Below are positions 1 to 8,390 of a DNA stretch of 42,247 nt, piece after piece (position 1 is the first letter of the stretch; every line of letters begins with the position of its first letter). The notes under the pieces were generated by a model. The model searched no databases. It was given only the letters and a program-made list of their open reading frames with translations, and was not told the DNA's origin. Source of the stretch: Microbacteriaceae bacterium (lineage in GTDB: Bacteria > Actinomycetota > Actinomycetes > Actinomycetales > Microbacteriaceae); assembly GCA_007117135.1 (NCBI GenBank), contig SKHB01000005.1, positions 1 to 42,247 on the forward strand, in the 5' to 3' direction. Made by a program: the position numbers and the translations under genes.

Positions 1-14
1 ACGACATCGTGCCT

Positions 15-100
15 GCGCGGGTGGCGGAATTGGCAGACGCGCTAGCTTGAGGTGCTAGTGCCCGTATTAGGGCGTGGGGGTTCAAGTCCCCCCTCGCGCA
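15..100 (+). tRNA. tRNA-Leu (anticodon GAG)
   Basis: A complete class II tRNA of 86 nt. The 7-bp acceptor stem pairs 15-21 with 93-99 (one G-U pair), and A100 is the discriminator base. The anticodon stem is 42-46 with 54-58, giving a 7-nt loop whose anticodon GAG (49-51) reads CUC/CUU leucine codons. A long variable arm around CCCGTATTAGGG and a T arm GGGGG-TTCAAGT-CCCCC follow. The terminal CCA is not encoded (CGA follows A100), so it would be added after transcription. A strong terminator hairpin follows at 108-145, so this is probably a single-gene transcript. Confidence 0.96.
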
Positions 101-107
101 CGATGAC

Positions 108-145
108 CAGGCGGTCCCACACCAGTGGGGCCGCCTGTGTGTTTT
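108..145 (+). terminator. Intrinsic terminator of tRNA-Leu
   Basis: A 13-bp stem (108-120 with 125-137, one G-U pair) closes an ACCA loop and is followed by GTG then TTTT at 142-145. It lies 8 nt past the tRNA end and separates the tRNA from the SOS promoter downstream. Confidence 0.85.
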
Positions 146-150
146 CCGGG

Positions 151-180
151 TTGTGTGATGTCAGTGGACAGTGGCACAAT
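151..180 (+). promoter_or_regulatory. Putative promoter of imuA'-imuB-dnaE2
   Basis: A -35-like TTGTGT (151-156) and a -10-like CACAAT (175-180) are 18 bp apart. The predicted transcription start is about 187-189, which coincides with the ATG at 188. The mRNA would then be leaderless, which agrees with the absence of a Shine-Dalgarno sequence. The -10 abuts and shares one base with the LexA box at 180-195, so repressor binding would block it. This is assigned by eye; the hexamers are only moderate matches. Confidence 0.45.
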
Positions 181-195
181 CGAACATATGTTCGA
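180..195. promoter_or_regulatory. LexA-binding site (SOS box)
   Basis: The 16-bp sequence TCGAACATATGTTCGA is a perfect palindrome and matches the actinobacterial SOS box TCGAAC-N4-GTTCGA in every fixed position. It overlaps the putative -10 and the proposed imuA' start codon (188-190). Its position ahead of a DNA-damage mutagenesis cassette is the expected one. I found no second copy in the window. Confidence 0.93.
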
Positions 196-946
196 ATCAA
201 CGGTGGCTTCACTCCCCCAGACTCACGGTGTGCGCTCGCTTAAAGCGACCACCCTGGGGGAGCTTCGCCAGCGGATTCGACACCTTGAACACGGTCGTTT
301 TCCCCTCCAAACCATTCCCGTCTCACCCGGTTTGGACAGTCTTTTTCCCGAAAAAGGCCTCACCCCGGGGGTTGTGTATAACCTCTCCCCGCACACCTCA
401 GTGATGTGGGCACTGATTGCTGAGGCGACTCAAAACGGCCACTATGTGGCCACGGTGGGGAGGCACCACTTAGGGTTTCACGCCGCTATCGAATACGGGG
501 TCGTCTTAGAGCGCCTGATCGTGGTTCCCCCGATTGGCCACCAGTGGTGGTCGGCAGTTGCGGCGCTGGTTGACGTGGTGTCTATCGTGGTGTTTTCCGC
601 CAGCGGTCCACTGCCTTCACCCCGTGCCAGAGACACGTTGACGGCCCGAGCAAGAGAGCGCGGGTGTGCTCTCTTGGCCACTTCTTCCTGGCCGGGAGCT
701 TACGGCCAGGTTGTTGTTGAAGACACCCAGTGGGAGGGCCTGGGCTCGGGACACGGAGTGCTATCCAGCCACGAACTTACCCTGTGTTACACCCCCAGAC
801 ACGGGGCTTCTGCTCACCGAGTGAGACTGGTGAGGAACGGCAGCGGATCCCACGTCCTTCCCCACACGATCACCCCGGTAGTGCACCTCACTCCCGTCAC
901 GCAGGAGGGCCGTGTCATCGCCAGTGACCAGCGGGAAGCAGGCTAG
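188..946 (+). CDS. imuA': ImuA' SOS mutasome accessory protein
   Basis: About 252 aa, a RecA-fold-like accessory protein of the translesion mutasome, in which it works with ImuB and DnaE2 during damage-induced mutagenesis. Recognisable family segments are the N-terminal LGELRQRIRHLE helix, the PVSPGLDSLFP...GLTPG segment, VATVGRHHLGFHAAIEYGVVLERLIVVPP, and RARERGCALLATSSWPGAYGQ with WEGLGSGHGVLSSHEL. No intact Walker A is visible, as is usual for ImuA'. I chose the ATG at 188 because the SOS box and -10 place transcription initiation there. The in-frame ATG at 158 and a start at 125 would put the operator inside the coding region. imuB begins 2 bases after the stop, so this is the first gene of a three-gene operon. 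Confidence 0.85.
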   Translation: MFESTVASLPQTHGVRSLKATTLGELRQRIRHLEHGRFPLQTIPVSPGLDSLFPEKGLTPGVVYNLSPHTSVMWALIAEATQNGHYVATVGRHHLGFHAAIEYGVVLERLIVVPPIGHQWWSAVAALVDVVSIVVFSASGPLPSPRARDTLTARARERGCALLATSSWPGAYGQVVVEDTQWEGLGSGHGVLSSHELTLCYTPRHGASAHRVRLVRNGSGSHVLPHTITPVVHLTPVTQEGRVIASDQREAG

Positions 947-948
947 CC

Positions 949-2520
949 GTGTCTAGTCGGGTGTGTGTTGTGGTGTGTGCGGAGTGGCCGATAGCAGCGG
1001 CGTGTATTGACCCGGACACACCGGAGGGGGTGTCGGGAGAGCCATTGATGATTGTTCACGCGGGTCGTGTCACCAGTTGCTCCACTGAGGCGAAGGCGGA
1101 GGGAGTAAGAATCGGTCAGCGACTACGCGACGCGCACACCACCTGCCCCGCGGTGCGTCGTGTTCCGTGGTCGCCTGAGCGCGACCAGAGAGTGTTCGAC
1201 CGACTGCTGGCCACACTGGCTGACGTAGTCCCTGTTGCCGGGGTGGTGGAACCGGGTGTGGTGTATGTGGGCGCGGAAGGAGTCATTCGCTACTACGGCT
1301 CTGAAGACAGTGCTGCTCGCGCAATAACCGGCGCCCTAAAAAGCCTCGGAGAGGGCATGAGAGTGTCCGTGGGATACGCGGACACTCTGTTTGCTGCCCA
1401 CCAGGCGGCCGTTTATGCCGCCCACCACCCTGCAGGTCTCATCAGCGTTGCATCAGGGGGTGGTCGAGATTTTCTTGAGCCACTACCCATTACTGCCCTG
1501 GCAGATGACAATGTGGCAGCGCTGTCTGTGCAGCTGGGGATCACAACATTGGGCCAGTTTGCAGCTCTAGAACGTGACCAGGTGGCGGAGCGCTTTGGGG
1601 ACCGTGGAACACTGCTTCATCAGCTGGCCTCAGGTGAAGACCCGAGGCATCACGCCAGGAAAGAAATTCCACCGCTTAGTGATGTGGTGTGGCGAAGCGA
1701 TGACCCGGTGTTTTCTGGCGAACAGTTGTCATTCGCCGTGGCATCGTCTACCACCACGTTTGTGTCGCAGCTTCTTGACCAAGGGTGTGTGGTGCAAACA
1801 GTGGACATCACGCTGGTTGATGACCGAGGTGAACCCCACCCCAAAAGGTGGTCTCACCCCAGGTATTTCACCGCCCCTGACCTTGTTCACCGGGTGCGAT
1901 GGCAGGGCGAATCGTTGCAGAAAAACACTGCACACGACGAATACCAGCGGGGAATTGTTGAGGTGTGGTTTGTCGCACAACACCCCCATAGCGCTGCCGG
2001 ATACGAAGATTCGCTGTGGGGTAACGCCCACCGTGACACCGCTCTCCACCACGCTGTGTCGTCACTGCAAGCAACGCTTGGGCACCAAAACGTCACCCGT
2101 GTCACCACCCATCCGGGCCACGACTTTGCTGACAGCCAACAGGTGGTGGCCTGGGGAGACAAACCACCAGTGAGCACCCTCGACCAGGGGGAAGCCTGGG
2201 CGGGACAATTACCCGCCCCCCACCCTGCGACCGTCTTCACCACGCCCCTACCGGTCGCAGTGGTCGACGAGGTGGGGCGTCCCGTTCACACCACTGCGGT
2301 GGGCGCTGGTCTCACCTCCCCGCCCTACGCCTTGGTGTCACAGAACCGTCACCGACGGGTTGTGGGGTGGGCGGGGCCGTGGCCGGTGATGGAGCGCTGG
2401 TGGGAGCGAAAACCGGTGGTCCACCGTGTCCAGTTGGTCGATGACACAGGTATTGGTTGGTTAGTGAAAACAACGGGTAGCAGCGATGGCGGCTGGCTAG
2501 TGGAAGCGAGGTATGACTAG
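949..2520 (+). CDS. imuB: ImuB, catalytically inactive Y-family polymerase-like protein
   Basis: 523 aa with a GTG start. ImuB proteins share the DinB/UmuC fold but act as the hub linking DnaE2, ImuA' and the sliding clamp rather than as polymerases. The first motif reads VVVCAEWPIAAACID, where active Y-family enzymes have a DxD-type acidic site. The third motif region EPGVVYVGAEGVIRYYG lacks the catalytic SxDE, so loss of catalysis is expected. CSTEAKAEGVRIGQRLRDAHTTCP is the conserved fingers segment. Where mycobacterial ImuB carries the clamp-binding QLPLW, this protein has EDSLW at residues 353-357, a degenerate form. The stop shares one base with the dnaE2 start (TAGTG), implying translational coupling. 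High confidence in the family. Confidence 0.92.
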   Translation: MSSRVCVVVCAEWPIAAACIDPDTPEGVSGEPLMIVHAGRVTSCSTEAKAEGVRIGQRLRDAHTTCPAVRRVPWSPERDQRVFDRLLATLADVVPVAGVVEPGVVYVGAEGVIRYYGSEDSAARAITGALKSLGEGMRVSVGYADTLFAAHQAAVYAAHHPAGLISVASGGGRDFLEPLPITALADDNVAALSVQLGITTLGQFAALERDQVAERFGDRGTLLHQLASGEDPRHHARKEIPPLSDVVWRSDDPVFSGEQLSFAVASSTTTFVSQLLDQGCVVQTVDITLVDDRGEPHPKRWSHPRYFTAPDLVHRVRWQGESLQKNTAHDEYQRGIVEVWFVAQHPHSAAGYEDSLWGNAHRDTALHHAVSSLQATLGHQNVTRVTTHPGHDFADSQQVVAWGDKPPVSTLDQGEAWAGQLPAPHPATVFTTPLPVAVVDEVGRPVHTTAVGAGLTSPPYALVSQNRHRRVVGWAGPWPVMERWWERKPVVHRVQLVDDTGIGWLVKTTGSSDGGWLVEARYD

Positions 2521-5500
2521 TGGGGTGGCATAACCCACCTATTGCGTGGACAGAATACGAACGATTGCTCCGAGATGCATCCAGGCCCGGAAGTTCGCCA
2601 CCTATCGGCGCTGATGCCGGTGACTCCCCCGCGTGGTCGACGAAACGCGCCCCTTACCAGCCGCCAGTCGATGGCGACGGAGAACCACAACACACCGAAG
2701 TGTTGGTGCCCTATGCGGAACTTCACGTTCACAGCAGTTTCAGTTTCTTAGACGGGGTGTCATCACCGGAAGACTTGGTGGCGCAGGCGGCCAAAAAACG
2801 GCTACACGCCATCGCCCTCACCGACCACGACGGATTTTACGGTGTTGTTCGCTTTGCCGAAGCAGCACAGGCCCACCAGATACCCACCGTGTTTGGGTCA
2901 GAGTTGTCGCTTGGTGCCGGGGGGTCCAGGACGGAGCATCCCGACCCGCCAGGACCCCACCTGTTGGTGTTGGCCAGAGGACCGGACGGCTATCACCAGA
3001 TGGCGTCGGCATTGACGACCGGACATTTAGAGTCAGGCGAAAAAGGTGTGGTGGCCTATGACGACGATGCCTTAGCTGACCAGTTACGAGACCACGTGGT
3101 GGTGCTGACAGGCTGCCGCAAAGGGGCAGTCAGGCAAGCACTTCAGGGGCCCAAAACTCCGTCAGCATCGCAGGTTGCTGACGCTGAGCGAGAGCTTGTC
3201 CGACTAGTTGAACGCTACGGCCCAGACAACGTGGTTGTCGAGTTGTATGACCACCAACACCCGCTTGATTCTGTTCACAACGACATTTTGAACACGTTGG
3301 CTATCCGCCACCGATTGCAAGTGGTGGCAACAGGGCTTGTCCACTACGCCACTCCCGACGAGGCCCCTCTTGCCCATATGATGGCCGCTGTTCGATCCAG
3401 ACGCTCACTGGAGCACATGCGCCCCTACCTTCCCCCGGCCCCCACCGCTTTTATCCGCTCCGGTTATGACCAGGCCACCCGTTTTGCAAGGTTTCCTGGG
3501 GCGGTGTCCAACACGGTGACGCTGGCAGATGAGGTGGCGTTTTCTTTGAAAAAAGTGAAGCCCGATTTACCGCTGTCGATGGTGCCCTCCGGGCATACGT
3601 CAATGAGTTATTTGCGAATGCTGATCGCAGACGCCATCCCCCGGCGATACCCGAATGCCAGTGGGCACGTGGTGGAGCGGATTGAACGCGAGCTGGCACT
3701 AATTGAACAGAAAAATTTTGCCGGATATTTCCTCATCGTCCACGACATTGTCCAGTGGGCGAGGGCGCGGGGTATTTTGTGTCAGGGTCGAGGCTCTGCA
3801 GCTAACTCGGCGGTGTGTTTTTTGTTGGATATCACCGCTGTTGATTCGGTGTATTACAACCTGCCCTTTGAGCGTTTCCTCTCCGCTTTGAGAGATGAAG
3901 AACCTGACATTGATGTCGATTTTGAGGCCAACAGGCGTGAAGAAGTCATCCAATACGTTTACCAGCGATATGGCAGAAAGAATGCAGCCCAAGTGGCCAC
4001 CGTCATTGAATACCGGGCAAAGAATGCGGTTCGTGATGTGGCGAGGGCGCTCGGATATAGCCCCGGCCAACAGGATGCGTTTTCGAAAAACATTGAACGC
4101 CGTGGCGCCCTCGCAGAATCTGACGCCACCGCACTGCCCACACAGGTGGTGAGTTTGGCCAGGCGCATTCTCACTCTTCCCCGGCATTTAGGTATTCACT
4201 CTGGTGGCATGGTGTTAACCGATCGGCCCATCGGTGAAGTGGTACCCATCGAACACGCAAGAAAAGCCGACCGCACTGTGTTGCAGTGGGACAAAGACGA
4301 TTGTGAGTGGATGGGGCTTGTCAAGTTTGACCTGCTGGGGCTCGGTATTTTAGAAGCCATCCAACACACCCTCACGACTGCCCGCACCGTGTTGGATGAA
4401 GACTGGGAATTGGCCACTCTTCCCCGCGATGAACCCGCCGTCTACGACATGCTGTGCCGGGCAGACTCCATTGGAGTCTTCCAAGTGGAATCGAGAGCGC
4501 AGATGGCGCTTTTGCCCAGACTCCAGCCGAGAAAGTTTTACCACCTGGCTATCCAAATTGCGATGATTCGACCGGGCCCGATTCAAGGCGGCGCGGTTCA
4601 CCCGTTTGTTCGTCGAAAAGCAGGCGTTGAACCGGTCGAATATTTACACCCGGCACTCGAGTCGTGTCTGGAACGAACGTTGGGTGTTCCGGTGTTTCAG
4701 GAACAAATCATGCAAATAGCGATGGCGGTTGGTGGCTGTACCGGTGAAGACGCCGACTTGCTCAGGCGGGCCATGGGATCCAAGCGGGGCTTGGAGCGTA
4801 TAGAGAAACTTCGAGAAACGTTGTATCGAGGAATGGCGGACAGCGGCATTGACCAGGTGACCGCTGACCGTATTTACCGGATGATTCAAGCGTTTGCGAG
4901 TTTCGGTTTCGCCGAATCCCACTCGCTGAGCTTCGCCCTTCTGGTCTATGCCAGCTCGTGGTTGAAACTCCACTACCCGGCCATCTATCTGATGGGTCTT
5001 CTTCGAGCTTGGCCGATGGGTTTCTACTCCCCTGCCACCCTGGTGTCTGACGCTGAGCGTCACGGGGTGAGCGTTCTCACCCCAAACGTTCAACACTCAG
5101 ACGTTTTAGCAGGTGTTGAATCAATCGACCCTGACAGACCCCCCACAGCAACCGGCCTGCCCGACTGTTTGCACGACGTGCAACCAGATTCGGGCGAGTT
5201 TGACCCGGCTGCACCCGACATGTCTGCTCACCATCGGCGAGACGGTGAGTTGGCTGTCCGGCTGGGGTTAGCCAGCATTGATGGCATGGGGTCAGACACT
5301 GCCACCCGCATTGTTGAAGAGAGACAGCGCGGTGGTCCGTTTGCTGGCATTTATGACCTGACCAGGCGGGTGGGGCTCGGGACAAAGCAGGTGGAAGCGC
5401 TCAGTGTTGCTGGAGCGCTAGATGGCCTCGGTGTTGGCCGCAGGGAAGCGATGTGGCTGGCGGGGCCAGCCGCGACAGCGAACCCCCAGTTTTTGGCCGG

Positions 5501-5954
5501 AACCCACCAGGACATTACCCCTCCCCTTTTCCCGCCGATGAGCGACGAGGAGCTGATGCGGGCAAACCGCATCAGTACCGGCATGTCTCCAGGTGATCAT
5601 CCGATGACGTATCTGCGGGAGTGGGTGGGCGGCCAAGGTGTTGTGTCCACTGACGACCTTCGACACGTCGAGTCGGGGCGTCGGGTGTGGGTGGCGGGGG
5701 TGATTACCCACCGGCAACGTCCCGCCACCGCGAAGGGTGTGACGTTTCTCAATCTTGAAGACGAATACGGTTTGGTGAATGTGATCTGCAGCGTGGGGAT
5801 GTGGAAAAAGTATCGGCTCATTCTCCGGCACAGTACGGCAATAATTATTCGGGGCATTGTGGAGGCAAGCCCAGAAGGGGTGATATCTCTGGTTGCTGAC
5901 GGGGTGAGTGGGTTGGCCCTCTCCACACCGGTTGTGGCCAGAGACTTTCAGTAG
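2520..5954 (+). CDS. dnaE2: Error-prone DNA polymerase DnaE2
   Basis: 1144 aa, a C-family polymerase alpha subunit used for SOS-induced translesion synthesis. The N-terminus (GWHNPPIAWTEYERLL) is typical of actinobacterial DnaE2, which supports the GTG at 2520 with GAGG upstream. The PHP domain starts near residue 67 (AELHVHSSFSFLDG, H69 and H71; then ALTDHDGFYG). The catalytic acidic cluster PDIDVDFE is at D463/D465/D467, with the third Asp in KFDLLGL at D604. A helix-hairpin-helix region (GLASIDGMGSDTATRIVEER) and a C-terminal OB fold (VWVAGVITHRQRPATAKG) follow. The protein ends soon after the OB fold without the tau-binding tail of replicative DnaE1, which is usual for DnaE2. The 3' end overlaps the convergent methyltransferase gene by 7 bases. 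Confidence 0.97.
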   Translation: MGWHNPPIAWTEYERLLRDASRPGSSPPIGADAGDSPAWSTKRAPYQPPVDGDGEPQHTEVLVPYAELHVHSSFSFLDGVSSPEDLVAQAAKKRLHAIALTDHDGFYGVVRFAEAAQAHQIPTVFGSELSLGAGGSRTEHPDPPGPHLLVLARGPDGYHQMASALTTGHLESGEKGVVAYDDDALADQLRDHVVVLTGCRKGAVRQALQGPKTPSASQVADAERELVRLVERYGPDNVVVELYDHQHPLDSVHNDILNTLAIRHRLQVVATGLVHYATPDEAPLAHMMAAVRSRRSLEHMRPYLPPAPTAFIRSGYDQATRFARFPGAVSNTVTLADEVAFSLKKVKPDLPLSMVPSGHTSMSYLRMLIADAIPRRYPNASGHVVERIERELALIEQKNFAGYFLIVHDIVQWARARGILCQGRGSAANSAVCFLLDITAVDSVYYNLPFERFLSALRDEEPDIDVDFEANRREEVIQYVYQRYGRKNAAQVATVIEYRAKNAVRDVARALGYSPGQQDAFSKNIERRGALAESDATALPTQVVSLARRILTLPRHLGIHSGGMVLTDRPIGEVVPIEHARKADRTVLQWDKDDCEWMGLVKFDLLGLGILEAIQHTLTTARTVLDEDWELATLPRDEPAVYDMLCRADSIGVFQVESRAQMALLPRLQPRKFYHLAIQIAMIRPGPIQGGAVHPFVRRKAGVEPVEYLHPALESCLERTLGVPVFQEQIMQIAMAVGGCTGEDADLLRRAMGSKRGLERIEKLRETLYRGMADSGIDQVTADRIYRMIQAFASFGFAESHSLSFALLVYASSWLKLHYPAIYLMGLLRAWPMGFYSPATLVSDAERHGVSVLTPNVQHSDVLAGVESIDPDRPPTATGLPDCLHDVQPDSGEFDPAAPDMSAHHRRDGELAVRLGLASIDGMGSDTATRIVEERQRGGPFAGIYDLTRRVGLGTKQVEALSVAGALDGLGVGRREAMWLAGPAATANPQFLAGTHQDITPPLFPPMSDEELMRANRISTGMSPGDHPMTYLREWVGGQGVVSTDDLRHVESGRRVWVAGVITHRQRPATAKGVTFLNLEDEYGLVNVICSVGMWKKYRLILRHSTAIIIRGIVEASPEGVISLVADGVSGLALSTPVVARDFQ

Positions 5955-6757
5955 CGAAGAGCCCACATCGCCACAGCCCCGGCAGCTGCAACGTTGAGCG
6001 AATCCACCCCGTTCCTCATGGGGATTTTCACCACGTGGTCGGCCGCCACAATCGATGCTGCCTGCAGGCCATCGCCCTCTGTTCCCAAAACAAGGGCCAA
6101 GCGTTCCGGGAGGTCACGGGAAAAAGTGTCAATGTCGAGCGCCGTGTCGGTAAGTGCCAGGGCGGCCGTCTCCCACCCAGCGGCCTGCAACGTGGCGGCC
6201 ATGTCCCAGACGTGGCCAATTCGCGCCCACGGCACCTGAAAAACTGTTCCCATGGACACGCGAATGCTCCGCCGATAGTAGGGGTCTGCGCACCGCTCAC
6301 TCACCCACACCGCGTCCGCCCCAACACCGGCGACTGAGCGAAAAAGTGCCCCCACGTTGGTGTGGTCGACGATGTCTTCCAAGATCACGAGTCGCTTCGC
6401 GCCCTCCAGGATCGACATCGGGGGTGATGGTTCTGGCCGGTGCATACTCGCGAGTGTTCCGCGATGAACAGCGAACCCGGTGACTGATTCGATGACGGTG
6501 TCGTGTGCAACCAGTACGTCAGTCTCCTGGGCATTCTTTTCCGCCAGAAGCCTGTCGAGGGCGGGAAGCCATTTGCGGCTGGTGAGAACTGACCGGGGTG
6601 TGTGACCGGCGTCTAAAGCTCTTCCCAGAATGGTCAAAGATTCGGCGATGTAGAGGCCATCTGCGGGTTCTCTCACGCGTCGAAGCGCCACGTCAGTGAG
6701 CCGCAGATAGTCATTGAGGCGGGGATCAGCCGAATCAGTCACGGTGTGGTGTGCCAC
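5948..6757 (-). CDS. SpoU/TrmH-family RNA 2'-O-ribose methyltransferase
   Basis: 269 aa. SPOUT-class enzymes transfer a methyl group from S-adenosylmethionine to a ribose 2'-OH in tRNA or 23S rRNA; the substrate cannot be read from sequence. The N-terminal substrate-binding part spans about residues 1-125. The catalytic domain shows motif 1 NVGALFRSVAGVGADAV, motif 2 LALVLGTEGDGL, and motif 3 IPMRNGVDSLNVAAAGAVAMW, which form the trefoil-knot cofactor site. I chose the GTG at 6757 because GGGAG lies 6 nt upstream; a GTG at 6742 is the alternative. Further upstream extension to 7135 would overlap the Sir2 gene and looks spurious. It converges on dnaE2 with overlapping 3' ends and diverges from the Sir2 gene. 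Confidence 0.9.
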   Translation of the reverse strand: MAHHTVTDSADPRLNDYLRLTDVALRRVREPADGLYIAESLTILGRALDAGHTPRSVLTSRKWLPALDRLLAEKNAQETDVLVAHDTVIESVTGFAVHRGTLASMHRPEPSPPMSILEGAKRLVILEDIVDHTNVGALFRSVAGVGADAVWVSERCADPYYRRSIRVSMGTVFQVPWARIGHVWDMAATLQAAGWETAALALTDTALDIDTFSRDLPERLALVLGTEGDGLQAASIVAADHVVKIPMRNGVDSLNVAAAGAVAMWALRY

Positions 6758-6856
6758 CAGATACTCCCCACGCAGTTGCGGCCGTTGGAAACATGCTCGA
6801 AAAAAATGCCCGTTAGCATTCAGCCTAATAACCCTTCGCTCAGACAAGGTGAGCCC

Positions 6857-7711
6857 ATGAACCTGGCACCCCCCACAGCGGTCGCTGAGGCTGTGCTGAA
6901 CGCTGATGTGGAGCGGGCAGTTCACCTGCTGTCTGGCCGCGTGTTTGCAGCCCTGACCGGCGCAGGCATTAGTACCGACTCGGGGATCCCCGACTACCGC
7001 GGTGAGGGCGCGCCAAAAAACCACCCCATGAGTTATCGCGAGTTTCTCACCTCCTACGAGCGGCGCCAACGCTATTGGTTTGGTTCCCACTTGGGCTGGT
7101 TGGCGTTTGCCAATGCTGCGCCCAATGTTGGACACACCGCTTTGGCTGAGGCAGAAACCATGGGTGTGTCACGGGGTGTCGTGACCCAAAACGTTGACGG
7201 TTTACACCACCAGGCAGGTTCTTACCGTGTTGTCGATTTACACGGTCGTCTCGACCGTGTGCGCTGTATTCACTGTGGTCAGTCGTATTCGAGGCATTCC
7301 ATCGCCGAGCAGATCAGCTCGAGCAACCCGGGTATTGCCGCGAGTGTCGCTGACGGTCTCGTCCAACCAGACGGTGACGTTGCCGCTGACGTCACCACAG
7401 GGTTTGTGGTTCCCGAGTGTGAACTGTGTGGAGGGACCCTAAAACCCGAAGTGGTGTTCTTTGGCGAATTTGTGCCGCCGGACGTTTTTACCCGGGCGGA
7501 GACACTACTGAAAGACGCTGACGCGCTTATTGTCGCCGGGTCGTCGTTGGTGGTGAATACGGGGATGCGTCTAGTTGAGCGGGCAAGAAAACAGAAAAAA
7601 CCTGTCATCGTCATTAACAGAGGCCCCACCAAGGCTGATAGTGTCGCAACAGTTAGAATAGAAGGCGGCACGTCGGAAGCTTTGAGTGCGATAGTCCGCC
7701 ATATTTCGTAA
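6857..7711 (+). CDS. Sir2-family NAD-dependent protein deacylase
   Basis: 284 aa. Sirtuins remove acyl groups from lysine using NAD+, making nicotinamide and O-acyl-ADP-ribose. The NAD-binding GAGISTDSGIPDYRG, the TQNVDGLHHQAG segment with the catalytic HG (VVDLHGRLDRVRC), and the zinc ribbon CIHCG...CELCGG are all present, followed by PEVVFFGE and AGSSLVVNTGMRL. The GAGISTDSGIPDYRG form resembles class II (SIRT4-like) sirtuins. The ATG at 6857 is preceded by AAGGTGAG at good spacing, which decides against a longer start at 6746. It probably leads an operon with the phosphatase (43-nt gap) and the YbaK-like gene. Confidence 0.93.
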   Translation: MNLAPPTAVAEAVLNADVERAVHLLSGRVFAALTGAGISTDSGIPDYRGEGAPKNHPMSYREFLTSYERRQRYWFGSHLGWLAFANAAPNVGHTALAEAETMGVSRGVVTQNVDGLHHQAGSYRVVDLHGRLDRVRCIHCGQSYSRHSIAEQISSSNPGIAASVADGLVQPDGDVAADVTTGFVVPECELCGGTLKPEVVFFGEFVPPDVFTRAETLLKDADALIVAGSSLVVNTGMRLVERARKQKKPVIVINRGPTKADSVATVRIEGGTSEALSAIVRHIS

Positions 7712-7754
7712 AAATCTGACCCAGCGGCGGGCCAGGTGACAGTCTGGGAGTCCA

Positions 7755-8390
7755 ATGACCCGCTTTTTTCTTGTGCGCCACGGCGAAACCGAATGGAATC
7801 GGATTCGCCGAATTCAGGGTGCCAGCGACATTCCCCTGAATGACACCGGACGCAAACAAGCCCGGCAGGTGGGCGACATTTTGGCCGGTCACCGCTTCGA
7901 CCTGCTAGTCTCCAGTCCGTTGAGCCGCGCCATGGAAACGGCACTTATTATTGCGAAGCGGTTAGGAATGCCGGCCCCTCTGCCAGTGGGAAATCTGACC
8001 GAGCGCCACTATGGCGAAGCAGAAGGAAAAACGGGGCCAGAGTTGGATGAACTTTTCCCCGGGGAAACCCCTGTGCCCGGCCGCGAACCCCGCGAGGATG
8101 TTCAAAAACGTGTTGTTCACGCTTTGAAAGACCTTGCCATCCGTCACCCACACGCAGACATCATCGCGGTGTGTCACGGTGGTGTCATTCGCTCAGTTGT
8201 CGAATACGCGGCCCCGGGGAAGTTTGTGGAGCCCATTACCAACTGTTCCATTCACAGTTTCGAACATTCGCATCGGGGCCTCGAGCTGATCGCCTTTGAC
8301 GACCCGATGGAAACCGATTCTCACACCATTGCTGCAGACGAATTTGTTGACCAGAACCCGGCCGAGTCTAGGCAGGGCGCATACCGGTGA
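7755..8390 (+). CDS. Histidine phosphatase family protein (phosphoglycerate mutase-like)
   Basis: 211 aa. The catalytic RHGETEWN motif contains R8 and H9, the histidine that becomes phosphorylated. The second histidine is in VCHGGVIRS, and SSPLSRAMETA and LTERHYGEAEG supply the remaining pocket. It could be a phosphoglycerate mutase, a broad sugar phosphatase or another small-molecule phosphatase; the sequence does not decide. A GGAG sequence precedes the ATG. The stop overlaps the next start as GTGA, so the two proteins are translationally coupled. Confidence 0.92.
   Translation: MTRFFLVRHGETEWNRIRRIQGASDIPLNDTGRKQARQVGDILAGHRFDLLVSSPLSRAMETALIIAKRLGMPAPLPVGNLTERHYGEAEGKTGPELDELFPGETPVPGREPREDVQKRVVHALKDLAIRHPHADIIAVCHGGVIRSVVEYAAPGKFVEPITNCSIHSFEHSHRGLELIAFDDPMETDSHTIAADEFVDQNPAESRQGAYR

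Noticed and set aside
15-5954. tRNA-Leu as an integration site with the imu cassette as a mobile island
   Set aside because: No repeat of the tRNA 3' end, integrase or transposase is visible, and the cassette is a normal actinobacterial chromosomal operon.
7279-7944. A 221-codon open frame on the minus strand across the Sir2 and phosphatase genes
   Set aside because: It shows no recognisable domain and is antisense to two well-supported genes; a shadow frame.
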